Program-made: the position numbers and the translations under genes
Notes under the pieces: generated by a model
The model's input: only the letters and a program-made list of their open reading frames with translations
Databases searched by the model: none
Told to the model about the DNA's origin: nothing
NCBI GenBank assembly: GCA_013076295.1
Contig: RQOL01000878.1
Span: 1 to 64,000 of the forward strand
Source of the DNA: Sanderia malayensis
Lineage: Eukaryota > Cnidaria > Scyphozoa > Semaeostomeae > Pelagiidae
DNA: 64,000 nucleotides
Reading direction: 5' to 3'
Part shown: positions 20,818-32,949 of the stretch, piece after piece
How positions within the stretch are numbered: position 1 is the first letter of the stretch
Layout: each line of letters opens with the position of its first letter

Positions 20818-21447
20818 GTGGAACGTTTGAATCAAACACTTGGCAAAGTTCTTAAAACTGCCAAACTCGAAGGAAGGGTATGGCAGCAGGAAATAAATAG
20901 ATTCTTACTGCAATACCAAACGACGCCCCATTCTACTACCAATGTACCACTGGCAGAGCTTCTATTCAACCGTACTGTGGCTGGAAAACTTCCATCTTTG
21001 TTGAAAGAAACAATCAAAAACAGGCACAACGAAGCTCCCACAAATGAACATCATTGTCAAGAGTACAACAAAGTGTGTGCTGACACCAAACAAAATGCAA
21101 CAGTCAGCGACATTGAGGTCGGAGACTTTGTATTGATAAAGCAAGACAGGAAAAACAAACTAACTTCGCCTTTCAACGACAAGCCCTACCGAGTAGTCTT
21201 CCGCAAAAACTCACGTGTAACAGCTCAACGTAATAATCATAAAGTCAGACGCAGCGTGTCTCACTTTAAGAAAATACCACCTCCTGCCGACTTAAATTTT
21301 GATGATGAAAATGATTTCGATTCTGCATCCGCAAGCACCGAACGCAAGAAGATCCCCAACATATACAGCAAAGAAGATCTTCAAGACAGGCAAGGCCTCC
21401 AACTCGTTATGGACAACCTGTTCCTTCGGGCGTTATATAAACTATAG
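20818..21447 (+). pseudogene. Gypsy integrase C-terminal part (unit 1)
   Basis: A 209-residue open frame: 'MERLNQTLGKVLKTA' (end of the integrase core, 'VER.N..L...L'), 'NRFLLQYQTTPHSTTNVPLAELLF', 'LPSLL', then the chromo/GPY-like 'VGDFVLIKQDRKNKLTSPFNDKPYR' and 'RRSVSHFKKI'. The catalytic D and D of the integrase lie upstream and are deleted. It is followed by the 3' LTR 60 bp downstream. One residue differs in unit 2 (R to H). Confidence 0.85.
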
Positions 21448-21508
21448 ACATATATACATATAGAGATTTTACTTACTCACAAAAAAACATTTTGAAACAA
21501 GGGAGTAA

Positions 21509-21658
21509 TGTAGTATCTAGACTAGGGCCCGGATCTCAAAAGGTCGGACCGCATGTTGGTTAGGAGCTTTTTGTTTTACGAGTGATATATTATGGTTGTG
21601 TTACAAAGCTACTCTGAGTTTCTTTCGTATTTCTTGTACAAGCTTGAAGAATATTAAA
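21509..21658 (+). repeat. Gypsy 3' LTR (unit 1)
   Basis: 150 bp, TGTAGTATCTAGAC to ATATTAAA, followed by the GTTAT duplication. Confidence 0.85.
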
Positions 21659-21999
21659 GTTATATAGACAAGAACTTTGCACCAAACACCTCTTCTTCGT
21701 TGTCTTTCTGTTCTGTTTGTTACTTTCAATGTACATGCAATGATTATAGCACAAACAGCTTTGTTTCTATTATCAACTGTTATATCAGGTCAAAAGTGAA
21801 AGAACTTAAGAAACCCTCCTTTTAATACTTTCCTGGTTCTTCCTCTAGTTTCTATTTCGTCTCATTATTTCCCTTGCCAGACCTTTGTGTTCCTCATCCA
21901 GTTTCTTTTCTTGTGTGTTTTACAGTTTCGTGAAAGTTTCAGTTTCTTCTTTGGAGTATTTGTAAAACTCACATGTTATTTTGTATCATTGAATTTACC

Positions 22000-23262
22000 A
22001 AATCACTTTCAATTCCTTTTTTACATCCTCTTTCGTGTTCCGAGCAAATTGCATATAATGTAGCAGCACAGGTCTTAAACCAGTTCTATGATACTCCTTC
22101 AACTAACAACCAAAATCACAAAGATTTCTCAGCACGGTGGCAAATTACATTGGACTTTGAAGAATGTTTGGGCCACAGAATAACAAATAGAACGTAAGCT
22201 CCAGCTACTTATTTTTTCAGTCTCAGGCTTGTCTCAATATAACTTATCTATAAATTTTACTTCTGACGTTGTTGTATTATGCTGTAGAGCTGAATACATA
22301 GAGGACGAGGAAGAAAACAATAAAAGATATAGAAAATGAAGCACAGCCTCCACCTGTCGTTTCTGCCAAACAAAAAAGGCCTCCAAAGGAACAGCATCAA
22401 AGAAGAAAAAAGCAACCCTAAAGTTTAATTGGACAGGTCACCTTGTCAAGGCACTCATAAATGAATGCCAGCAACAAGACCTCCTATATGACCTGTCCCA
22501 TCCTCAGTAACATATGAAAGACAAGAAAAGAATTGTCATCCAGAGAGGTATAAACGAATTAGAAATTCAAGAAGTGTCCCCTTTCCCATCGTAGGAGGAA
22601 ATGTACAAGAAGAAGAACTCGTTAAGAACCCACTTTGTAGCTGAGATAAATAAAGTAAATGAGTCTAGAGTTAGTGGAGCTGGAGCAAATTAGGCTCACA
22701 GAAGTGGTTGGCAATTTTACGAGCCGTTGCAATTCCTGGCAGATAATCCGCTACCAAGATGGACAGAGTCCTATCTGACGAAACGCAATGCCAATACACC
22801 AATTGGAGAAGAAGAGAACGAACTTTATGCATATCCTGTGAACAAAAAAAGTCTGCAAAATCAGTAACAAAGACCCAGGCTCTATAAATTGATGAACTGC
22901 TAGAAACAGCCGTAGTAGCTCTAAGAGTGCCAATGGTAAATCCACCCAATAACTCGGAGAGAACAGCACACAATATTTGGAGAGATGGTTTGGAAGATGT
23001 TGCAAAAAATTCCAGATGTTATGACGAAGACATCATCAAAATGGACATTAAACCCCGGTTGGTACAAGTAAGACATTTTAGGCAACCTGCAGTGCAACCA
23101 ACTCTGCAGCAGCATTTCCCCAACAGTCAGCAAATAGCTGATTTCGATTTTCGAGCTACTAGCACACCTCATGTGCAGAGTAATCAAAGGGGTGACATTA
23201 ACGTAAGGAGAAATTTTAGTTTTTCTTCTGAATTAAATTGTGACAACATTGAACAATCCTAG
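22000..23262 (+). pseudogene. Degenerate MADF/Myb-like DNA-binding protein gene (unit 1)
   Basis: Plus-strand pieces in order: 'LKFNWTGHLVKALINECQQQD' (about 22420-22485, Myb/MADF-like helix 1), a stretch around 'MYKKKNSLRTHFVAEINKVN' and 'SGAG' and 'GWQFYEPLQFL' (about 22600-22740, the W..L...Y..E and SGSG..W..F..L.FL of MADF domains), then 22927-23262 with 'NIWRDGLEDVAK..RCYDEDIIKM'. Stops break it at least five times. MADF domains occur in transcription factors and in Harbinger-type transposon accessory proteins; either origin is possible. Confidence 0.4.
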
Positions 23263-23680
23263 CTCCATTAAATCTTTTGCTGATTTTTAACAATTCCATA
23301 GGTCTTTATTAATATGCGTAAATATGCAATGTTTAGTTTAGTGTCAATGTTTATAATTAATTGCTGGTATTAAAAATAGTTCTAAATTCATTCATAAATC
23401 TGAAATATTGTGCCGGCACACATGAAATTGATTTTTATCCTTTAACAACTTTAATTTCTGCATAAACTGCACAACATGTAGAAAATGTACATGTACACCT
23501 TTGACTCTAATCGTAAAGCATAAAAATTCTTAGAATGTCTCAAAGATTGTTACTTCTACAAGCATGTTACAGAACCAATGCACCATAGGGAAAATTAACA
23601 TTAAGATATCCTGGATTTGGTTTTCACAAATGAGGAGAATATGATACAGTCCATCATAATGGTCATTTCTTTTCAGGACG
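23263..23680. other. Interval without recognised features (unit 1)
   Basis: AT-rich sequence between the MADF-like remnant and the LINE; repeated in unit 2. Confidence 0.4.
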
Positions 23681-23689
23681 TAGACAAGG

Positions 23690-24420
23690 AGTAGTCCTGA
23701 ATGGACACTGCTCCAGTTAGGCCCCAGTCAACAGTGGGATACCCCAGAGAAGTGTCATTGGTCCTCTGTTATTCATATATTAAGTAAATGATATGCCCGA
23801 TGTAGTGCATAGTGCTATAAGGATGTTTGCTGATGATACAAAGATTTGCTGCCTGGTGAATGATATCGAAGGCAGAGATAAATTGCAGTTGGGTCTAGAA
23901 ACTAAAATACGAGTGGCAACTAAAATGTAATGCGACAAAATGCAAAGTAATGCATGTCAGGAATAGCGATTTAAAGTATGATTTAATCTACCCATGTAAA
24001 ACTTGAAACAAGCGACTGTGAAAAAGACCTGGGAGTTAACATTGATAAAGATTTAAAGTTCAGTAAACATGGTGAGGTAGCTTCAAACCATAGTCAATAG
24101 AAGGACGTTATCACAGTCTTTCTTCTATTGACTATGTTCAAAAAAAGCTAACAAGATAATGGGCATGCTAAAATGCTCATTTACCTGCATTGACAAAGGA
24201 ATGTTCAATTGCCTATTCCAAAGTACGGCAAGACCACACCTTGAATATGGCGATGTAATATGGTCTCCGTGGTACAAAAAAGATATGCAAGTAATTGAAA
24301 ATGTTCAGAGGAGAGCTTGCAAAGTGGTGTTTGGTCTGAGAGATCTTGAATACAAGGAGCATTTAAAACTACTAAAGCTACCTTCTCTACTGTATAGAAG
24401 ATCACAGGGAGACCTTATTG
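23690..24420 (+). pseudogene. LINE (CR1/Jockey-like) reverse transcriptase, C-terminal part (unit 1)
   Basis: Plus strand: 'INDMP' type sequence, then 'IRMFADDTKIC' (about 23818-23850, the RT F/Y-x-D-D catalytic box), then 24159-24420 'LFQSTARPHLEYGDVIWSPWYKKDM', 'VQRRACKVV' and 'LKLLKLPSLLYRRSQGDLI', the typical thumb region. Frames shift several times. In this unit the gene is cut at 24420 by the tandem junction. A 15-bp perfect hairpin is inserted at 24089-24136. Confidence 0.85.
24089..24136. repeat. Perfect 15-bp inverted repeat in the LINE (unit 1)
   Basis: Arms CATAGTCAATAGAAG (24089-24103) and CTTCTATTGACTATG (24122-24136) with an 18-nt loop. It repeats in unit 2 at 31266-31313. Confidence 0.85.
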
Positions 24421-24688
24421 CATCCTGGACATTAAATCGTATATGCTTTCGTGTTTGTTTCTCCATGTTTTCCAACTTTTATTTCATCCTGCAAAGAAAA
24501 TCATTTATTTGTTAGGCCTATTTGTTGATCAGCAGTTTTTACTTTAAAATAATGGTTGGAAATAAAACTCATTGAATGCAATGTGAAAATGAGCTTTCTA
24601 AACTGCTTATGTCAATGTAAAATGCTAATTCAAGGCTCTTGGTATAAAATTTTTATTATTTAGACATAACCACTTGAAGCAATGAAAT

Positions 24689-25233
24689 ATGCCCAACGTG
24701 GGTCATATTTGCCACATGGCAAATAAATTTAGGACATTTTTTTGGCTTCTGACTTCAAGAGCTCTGAAGCAACGTTTCATCACAGCAACAAGCATCCAAA
24801 AACGATCACAAAATAATAACAATAGACCAAGGCCGACCTTATTCTACGGGCCTACGCTATTTTCTCTCATCTGAAGCAGCAAGCCGACGGTGATAACCTT
24901 GTTCATAGTCAAATAGTCGATGACGCACACATCAGATACGAAGAAATGTTTAATTTAAAATGCAGTCATTTGCCTTGGTCGACAGATCTTCGTGGCACTC
25001 CTGCTTTTTCGTTTGTTCAATTGTATCACTATCTTGTTCTTCGCACTACAAAGTTCAAGCACATCAAGTTGAAAAGTACCACATACAAAAAGCTAAAGTC
25101 ATTTCAGTTTTTTTATGAAGGTTATATCAAGAAATTTTTTGTGGCCAAGGATGAATTATGTACATATTTTGATGTTCCAATGAAGGCTTCAATGGAGGCA
25201 ATTTTGTACAAAGTCTTAGTGGTTATTGACTAG
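24689..25233 (+). pseudogene. SWIM/YqaJ-type protein fragment (unit 2)
   Basis: Copy of 17511-18055 with the same protein sequence. It ends at the same GC-rich joint. Confidence 0.4.
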
Positions 25234-26175
25234 CTGGGGGCGCTCGCGTTCGCTCGCTCGCTTCCCGGAGGGGGGCAAGTGAAAAAAACTTAATGTGGTA
25301 CCAATGAGACATATCTTTCAGCTTTGGTGCTAAATAATTAAAAACTTGTTGTAAGGAGGTAAAGTTTGGAAAACCAGTGTAAAATTTAACAGCTTCAACA
25401 TTGCCTTTTAACTTGTCAATGGAAAATAGTGCCTTTTTTGCAATTACCAACTCAGAACTCAATTCAGAAACTTTAGACGAAAGTTCTTCGATTTTCTGTT
25501 GAAGATTGACATATTCTTGTTGTTCATTGGAAGATACCAAAGGTGGGTAACGGTGATCTGATAATTGATAGGACACATCAACTTCTTCAACCAAATAAGC
25601 GAGAGACTTGACAAAGGAGAAATCTGTCTGAGTGGAGCACGTTTTAAAATTACAAAGCTCTTGAGCATCAGTGACATCAGGCAACAAAGAATCTTCTTCA
25701 GCTACATCAGTTAAAGAACAGGCATCAGGTTCACCAGAAAAACAAGGTTGTGGGTCAAGAAATGGGGTACGATCTTTGGGTGCTTTGCGTGAATTCCGCA
25801 TGGTGGGAGTGTCAGGATTAACGTGCAACTTCAGTGAGGAACTGCACCAGCTACCAACTTTCAGCGCAATGGATTCCGCTGCACATCTTCATCTTTATGT
25901 TCTTCAGATAGAACAGTATATGGAGTCACCTTAAAATCATCAAAACCATCAAAACCATGACGCCTTTTTATCAAATTACACCAATGACTTTTGGCAGGAT
26001 TCTTTTCAGGAAACTTAAAAAAATGTAGGCCACTTGGAGTACCGTCTTTGCGTTTTTGAAAATTATAGCAACCATATGCAGCACATTGTCTTCCTAACGA
26101 TGGTTTCTTCTTCTTTTGAACAGTAGAATTCGCCTCGGTATTACTTTTGGCCATTTTGATATCAATAAAGCTCAA
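25223..26175 (-). pseudogene. THAP-domain transposase fragment (unit 2)
   Basis: Copy of 18045-18997 with one visible amino-acid change in the THAP domain (R to H before the invariant W). It has the same Cys-to-Ser change at the third zinc ligand and the same missing DDE core. Confidence 0.65.
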
Positions 26176-26568
26176 AAAAGTAAGTTAAAGCGACGAGATG
26201 TGATTATTTCCACGATACTTAAGCTTCAACTTCAAAGTTCTTACTGTGATAGCTTTGTTTTCGATTACGAGTCTCGTTTTCAAAAACAAATGTGAAAATG
26301 GTCTATTGGGACATACAGTGGGACTTACTTTATATTTGATGTCATTGAAAATACAAGCATCACAATCCAAAAACACACACTTCTTCAAGCAACGAAAATT
26401 TCCCACTTGGTTACGAGGCTGCTTGGCATGCTTTCTGATTCAATAGACTGTTGTATTACACAATGTAAAATCAGAGCAAAGTGGAGTGGAAACAATGGGG
26501 GGGGGAAGTCCTCTGGCCCAATCACTTTTTACTTGTCATATGGCATAAAGGACCCATAAAGGGCTAAC

Positions 26569-26738
26569 AAGGTTCAAAGAGTACACCTGCTTAAGTGCTG
26601 GTTTTGAAAGAAGCCAGAGGTATCTAACTTGAGAGAATTTGGATGCATATATTTTTATCATGTTCCTGGTGAGCTGAGAGCAAAACTAGATGCAAAATCC
26701 AGGAAAGCTGTATTCGCTGTATTAGGCTGCTAGTGCTA
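26569..26738 (+). pseudogene. Ty1/Copia Pol remnant (unit 2)
   Basis: Copy of 19391-19560 directly after the CTAA and the piggyBac end in unit 2. Confidence 0.65.
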
Positions 26739-27094
26739 TCATGGAATCTAAATTGATATTTCAGACTCTGGTAGGATTCTCCGGTGGCTAAGAAATGCAA
26801 AGTAACTGCAATTTTTCCTCTGCACTCATTGGCTATGGCATGTTTGTTGAATGCCCTTCAGTGAAAGGACGAAACCTTTTCAGTAGTCCCTGAGGGGAAA
26901 TAAGGACCAGTATGTTCACAAACACAGTAGCTCATTCATAGGTCTTCATTTGAGTTGTATGCGAATAATAATATGGTCCTAAGATAATTTATTTGCTTAG
27001 GCTTCACATACCTCAAATGCATCTGTGTTCATTCGCATGAAATGTCTGTAATCACCTCTGTCTGCAAGTGTCAATTCGTTCACAACATTGTTAT

Positions 27095-28835
27095 TGCAGT
27101 ATTTAGACTAGGGCCCAGACCTCAAAAAGTGTGACCGCATGTTGGTTAGGAGCTTTTTGTCTTACGAGTGATATATTATGGTTGTTTTACAAAGCTACTC
27201 TTTGTAGTTTATATCTAGCTAGTTTATTTCGTATTTCTTGTACAAGCTTCAAGAATATTAAACTGGCGACGAGGAAAATTTCTAACTGTAGCTATTCATC
27301 AATAGTTTTGTAAATAGCTGGCTTCAACATGGCTACACTAGCGCTACAACCGGTACTAGAATTCAATCCAGACTGTGAAGTTGGAGCAAGTTTGTCAACA
27401 GGCTGGAAGAAATGGCTTAAAGATTTCGAGATGTATGTCCTAGCATCTGGAATTTCAAATGCTACCAGAAAACGAGCATTATTACGATAATTCACATGTT
27501 CTCGTGAGCAGCGGACGTGCTTTTGAACGGCGGGAAGATGAAAGACTATCAAGAAGTCTTGTCATAAAATTTTTTTTTGTCGGTTTATTCCTTACTTTTA
27601 TTTCATTTCCAAATGTCACAGAGTTTTATTAAACCAATATGGAGATTAATAAAGAATTTGATGAAATTTTGAAAAAGAATCTAAATGAATTCGAAATCCG
27701 ATTGGAAAAATCAATTCGAGGTCAGCTAGAACAGTCGATTGCCAAGTTTAAAGACGAAATCAATAGCCTTTTGACAAAGAAAATATCGGAAATTGAGAAA
27801 AAACAAAAATAAATCGAGAAGTCACAGCAATTCCAAGCAGATCAATATGAAAGCTTTCGCGTACAAATTGGCAATGTTCTAAAAGAGAATGTCATCCCAA
27901 ACAACGGCCATTCTGACGAGACTGGTAAAATCTCAAGGCTTTGGGCATCCAAAAGGATCCTGCTAGGCCTAAATGGCCACAAGGCAATTCATAGGTGGAA
28001 CGTTTGAATCAAACACTTGGCAAAGTTCTTAAAACTGCCAAACTCGAAGGAAGGGTATGGCAGCAGGAAATAAATAGATTCTTACTGCAATACCAAACGA
28101 CGCCCCATTCTACTACCAATGTACCACTGGCAGAGCTTCTATTCAACCGTACTGTGGCTGGAAAACTTCCATCTTTGTTGAAAGAAACAATCAAAAACAG
28201 GCACAACGAAGCTCCCACAAATGAACATCATTGTCAAGAGTACAACAAAGTGTGTGCTGACACCAAACAAAATGCAACAGTCAGCGACATTGAGGTCGGA
28301 GACTTTGTATTGATAAAGCAAGACAGGAAAAACAAACTAACTTCGCCTTTCAACGACAAGCCCTACCGAGTAGTCTTCCGCAAAAACTCACGTGTAACAG
28401 CTCAACATAATAATCATAAAGTCAGACGCAGCGTGTCTCACTTTAAGAAAATACCACCTCCTGCCGACTTAAATTTTGATGATGAAAATGATTTCGATTC
28501 TGCATCCGCAAGCACCGAACGCAAGAAGATCCCCAACATATACAGCAAAGAAGATCTTCAAGACAGGCAAGGCCTCCAACTCGTTATGGACAACCTGTTC
28601 CTTCGGGCGTTATATAAACTATAGACATATATACATATAGAGATTTTACTTACTCACAAAAAAACATTTTGAAACAAGGGAGTAATGTAGTATCTAGACT
28701 AGGGCCCGGATCTCAAAAGGTCGGACCGCATGTTGGTTAGGAGCTTTTTGTTTTACGAGTGATATATTATGGTTGTGTTACAAAGCTACTCTGAGTTTCT
28801 TTCGTATTTCTTGTACAAGCTTGAAGAATATTAAA
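27095..28835 (+). mobile_element. Internally deleted Ty3/Gypsy element (unit 2)
   Basis: Copy of 19918-21658. LTRs at 27095-27262 and 28686-28835; GTTAT at 27090-27094 and 28836-28840. The Gag start lies at 27329-27490 and the coiled-coil frame at 27639-27812. Confidence 0.88.
27995..28624 (+). pseudogene. Gypsy integrase C-terminal part (unit 2)
   Basis: Copy of 20818-21447 with one amino-acid change (R to H in 'VTAQ.NNHK'). Open over 209 codons; the catalytic core is absent. Confidence 0.85.
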
Positions 28836-29176
28836 GTTATATAGACAAGAACTTTGCACCAAACACCTCTTCTTCGTTGTCTTTCTGTTCTGTTTGTTAC
28901 TTTCAGTGTACATGCAATGATTATAGCACAAACAGCTTTGTTTCTATTATCAACTGTTATATCAGGTCAAAAGTGAAAGAACTTAAGAAACCCTCCTTTT
29001 AATACTTTCCTGGTTCTTCCTCTAGTTTCTATTTCGTCTCATTATTTCCCTTGCCAGACCTTTGTGTTCCTCATCCAGTTTCTTTTCTTGTGTGTTTTAC
29101 AGTTTCGTGAAAGTTTCAGTTTCTTCTTTGGAGTATTTGTAAAACTCACATGTTATTTTGTATCATTGAATTTACC

Positions 29177-30439
29177 AAATCACTTTCAATTCCTTTTTTA
29201 CATCCTCTTTCGTGTTCCGAGCAAATTGCATATAATGTAGCAGCACAGGTCTTAAACCAGTTCTATGATACTCCTTCAACTAACAACCAAAATCACAAAG
29301 ATTTCTCAGCACGGTGGCAAATTACATTGGACTTTGAAGAATGTTTGGGCCACAGAATAACAAATAGAACGTAAGCTCCAGCTACTTATTTTTTCAGTCT
29401 CAGGCTTGTCTCAATATAACTTATCTATAAATTTTACTTCTGACGTTGTTGTATTATGCTGTAGAGCTGAATACATAGAGGACGAGGAAGAAAACAATAA
29501 AAGATATAGAAAATGAAGCACAGCCTCCACCTGTCGTTTCTGCCAAACAAAAAAGGCCTCCAAAGGAACAGCATCAAAGAAGAAAAAAGCAACCCTAAAG
29601 TTTAATTGGACAGGTCACCTTGTCAAGGCACTCATAAATGAATGCCAGCAACAAGACCTCCTATATGACCTGTCCCATCCTCAGTAACATATGAAAGACA
29701 AGAAAAGAATTGTCATCCAGAGAGGTATAAACGAATTAGAAATTCAAGAAGTGTCCCCTTTCCCATCGTAGGAGGAAATGTACAAGAAGAAGAACTCGTT
29801 AAGAACCCACTTTGTAGCTGAGATAAATAAAGTAAATGAGTCTAGAGTTAGTGGAGCTGGAGCAAATTAGGCTCACAGAAGTGGTTGGCAATTTTACGAG
29901 CCGTTGCAATTCCTGGCAGATAATCCGCTACCAAGATGGACAGAGTCCTATCTGACGAAACGCAATGCCAATACACCAATTGGAGAAGAAGAGAACGAAC
30001 TTTATGCATATCCTGTGAACAAAAAAAGTCTGCAAAATCAGTAACAAAGACCCAGGCTCTATAAATTGATGAACTGCTAGAAACAGCCGTAGTAGCTCTA
30101 AGAGTGCCAATGGTAAATCCACCCAATAACTCGGAGAGAACAGCACACAATATTTGGAGAGATGGTTTGGAAGATGTTGCAAAAAATTCCAGATGTTATG
30201 ACGAAGACATCATCAAAATGGACATTAAACCCCGGTTGGTACAAGTAAGACATTTTAGGCAACCTGCAGTGCAACCAACTCTGCAGCAGCATTTCCCCAA
30301 CAGTCAGCAAATAGCTGATTTCGATTTTCGAGCTACTAGCACACCTCATGTGCAGAGTAATCAAAGGGGTGACATTAACGTAAGGAGAAATTTTAGTTTT
30401 TCTTCTGAATTAAATTGTGACAACATTGAACAATCCTAG
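29177..30439 (+). pseudogene. Degenerate MADF/Myb-like gene (unit 2)
   Basis: Copy of 22000-23262 with the same stops, so the decay predates the duplication. Confidence 0.4.
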
Positions 30440-30866
30440 CTCCATTAAATCTTTTGCTGATTTTTAACAATTCCATAGGTCTTTATTAATATGCGTAAAT
30501 ATGCAATGTTTAGTTTAGTGTCAATGTTTATAATTAATTGCTGGTATTAAAAATAGTTCTAAATTCATTCATAAATCTGAAATATTGTGCCGGCACACAT
30601 GAAATTGATTTTTATCCTTTAACAACTTTAATTTCTGCATAAACTGCACAACATGTAGAAAATGTACATGTACACCTTTGACTCTAATCGTAAAGCATAA
30701 AAATTCTTAGAATGTCTCAAAGATTGTTACTTCTACAAGCATGTTACAGAACCAATGCACCATAGGGAAAATTAACATTAAGATATCCTGGATTTGGTTT
30801 TCACAAATGAGGAGAATATGATACAGTCCATCATAATGGTCATTTCTTTTCAGGACGTAGACAAGG

Positions 30867-31813
30867 AGTAGTCCTGAATGGACACTGCTCCAGTTAGGCC
30901 CCAGTCAACAGTGGGATACCCCAGAGAAGTGTCATTGGTCCTCTGTTATTCATATATTAAGTAAATGATATGCCCGATGTAGTGCATAGTGCTATAAGGA
31001 TGTTTGCTGATGATACAAAGATTTGCTGCCTGGTGAATGATATCGAAGGCAGAGATAAATTGCAGTTGGGTCTAGAAACTAAAATACGAGTGGCAACTAA
31101 AATGTAATGCGACAAAATGCAAAGTAATGCATGTCAGGAATAGCGATTTAAAGTATGATTTAATCTACCCATGTAAAACTTGAAACAAGCGACTGTGAAA
31201 AAGACCTGGGAGTTAACATTGATAAAGATTTAAAGTTCAGTAAACATGGTGAGGTAGCTTCAAACCATAGTCAATAGAAGGACGTTATCACAGTCTTTCT
31301 TCTATTGACTATGTTCAAAAAAAGCTAACAAGATAATGGGCATGCTAAAATGCTCATTTACCTGCATTGACAAAGGAATGTTCAATTGCCTATTCCAAAG
31401 TACGGCAAGACCACACCTTGAATATGGCGATGTAATATGGTCTCCGTGGTACAAAAAAGATATGCAAGTAATTGAAAATGTTCAGAGGAGAGCTTGCAAA
31501 GTGGTGTTTGGTCTGAGAGATCTTGAATACAAGGAGCATTTAAAACTACTAAAGCTACCTTCTCTACTGTATAGAAGATCACAGGGAGACCTTATTGAAG
31601 TTTACAAAGTACACACACAATTGTTACGATCCTAAGAGCTTATTTTAGATACAAAAAGATGATAGAACAAGAGGAAATGATTTTAAGATTAAAAAACAGG
31701 GATGCTGAAGAGATGCTGAAGAGGTGTTGGAAAAATATTTTTCAGTTTGAGGATTACAGAAATTTGGAACAAATTACCAAACAGCATAGTTAATGCCAGT
31801 TCTTTGTGCTTAG
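30867..31813 (+). pseudogene. LINE reverse transcriptase, C-terminal part running past unit 2
   Basis: Copy of the unit 1 LINE, but here it continues beyond 31597: 'GDLIEVYKVHTQLL', then 'SLRITEIWNKLPNSIVNASSLCLV' at about 31745-31810 in another frame, the usual end of these polymerases. Its 3' part stops at TTAA (31814), where an inverted-repeat element begins. This is the undisturbed version of the right border of the duplication. Confidence 0.85.
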
Positions 31814-32400
31814 TTAAAGGCCTACTGCAATCAAAAATCACTTTCCTGTTTTTTTGTAAAACATGAAACTTCAATCTTTACTGATTACTATGGTACTTTT
31901 GTTTTGATGTGATCACGATAAGTATAATAAATTCACCTTTGAAATGGGGCACTGACTGTGACATGGTATGGACGTCATAACCACGACACAAATGGACTTT
32001 TACAATGGGAGAGTATCGTGGAAAAAATTTGAAGACCGTTTATTAAAAATCGCTTCCCAGGGTGCGAAACTATAACATATGGTGCGTCGTTTTAGCTATT
32101 AATAGCAAAAATTGAACTTACGGTATCGCTACAATAGCCCTTCAAAAAAGGTATCACAAACAGCGTGGCCGATCAAATGCCCACTTATTTCACGTGGCGT
32201 AGTTTCAATGCAACCCAACCGAAGGAAAACATTCACTGAAGGAAGTAAAATTCAACTGAGAAAACACGGATGGCGGAGCTGTAGAAGAAAATACTGCCAG
32301 AGATAAAAGTGGCGGACAAGGGTGTGTTGCTGGTGGACCGGGCCTTGTAAGCTGTGGAAACAGTCATCCCACCAAAGAGATAAGTGGTATGGGTATCGTA
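31814..32400. mobile_element. TTAA-flanked non-autonomous DNA element, left part
   Basis: TTAA (31814-31817) is followed by AGGCCTACTGCAATCAAA, the same terminal sequence as the complete element at 38525-40061. The two align through about 32400 (for example 'AATGGGGCACTGACTG', 'GATGGCGGAGCTGT', 'GGACC.GG...GTAAGCTGT') with many differences. The right end is not found, so this copy is truncated. Confidence 0.7.
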
Positions 32401-32945
32401 TCTGAGAAGCATTGAGATGAATTGATTGTAGGAGCAGAGATGAATGCAGTTAGAATTTATGTACCACTTCTTGACTTTTTGAAATCATTAGAGATCCTTC
32501 AGCATTGAATTCATGGCAGTTCTCAAGTTGACCCTAACAGTTTTCAAACATCCCCTAACAGTTCTCAAACTAATTTATAGAATTGTATACAATGTACACT
32601 GAACTTTGTCACCTGGCTCGAGGCCTAGTAGTAAAAGTTCCTTAATTTTTAACCACATTTTAGTTCTAGAAGTTCTAGAAAGTTCTAAAATTATATGTAA
32701 TTCTTCCTTTCTTTTCCATTCCTTGCTATATTTAATTTTTGGATATTTTAGTTTCTCTGATAGCGTTCTTGCAACACTAAGCACTTTTAGGTGTCTTGGT
32801 GGACAATAAGTTATGTTGGAATAAACAAGTTCATAAAGTATGTAAGACGTACGGTGCAAAGATACAACAATTAAAAAGACTACAATATTTGCCAACTTCA
32901 CTCTTAGAAGATTAATTCAAAAATAAACCATGCTTGTATAAACGT
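32401..32945. other. Interval without a supported gene
   Basis: Contains short GTTCTAGAA-type direct repeats (32662-32690) and overlapping open stretches on both strands with no motif. 32580-32900 on the minus strand is open for 108 codons, but nothing is recognised. Confidence 0.35.
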
Positions 32946-32949
32946 TTCG

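Larger units (their letters stand above)
19918..21658 (+). mobile_element. Internally deleted Ty3/Gypsy element (unit 1)
   Basis: LTRs at 19918-20085 (168 bp) and 21509-21658 (150 bp; lacks about 18 bp), both beginning TG and sharing 'GACTAGGGCC' and 'CCGCATGTTGGTTAGGAGC'. Flanked by GTTAT at 19913-19917 and 21659-21663, a 5-bp target duplication. A primer-site candidate TGGCGACGAGG starts at 20086, right after the 5' LTR. A purine-rich tract precedes the 3' LTR at about 21494-21506. Inside are a gag start and an integrase end; the middle is gone. LTR divergence of several percent dates the insertion well before the tandem duplication. Confidence 0.88.
17243..24420. repeat. Tandem duplication, unit 1 (7178 bp)
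   Basis: Starts within the piggyBac first exon and ends within a LINE reverse transcriptase. Unit 2 follows without spacer. The pre-duplication borders share ATTG (17239-17242 on the left, 31594-31597 on the right), and ATTG sits once at the junction 24417-24420. I found only about eight differences, including one fewer G in the poly-G run near 19320, G/A in the THAP gene and G/A in the integrase. Confidence 0.97.
24421..31597. repeat. Tandem duplication, unit 2 (7177 bp)
   Basis: Offset 7178 from unit 1 until the poly-G run, then 7177. The genes inside repeat those of unit 1; the LINE at its end continues past 31597, showing the original right border. Confidence 0.97.

Noticed and set aside
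31814..32400. LTR of a retroelement
   Set aside because: The repeat at 38525 has inverted, not direct, partner ends and TTAA borders, which marks a DNA element.
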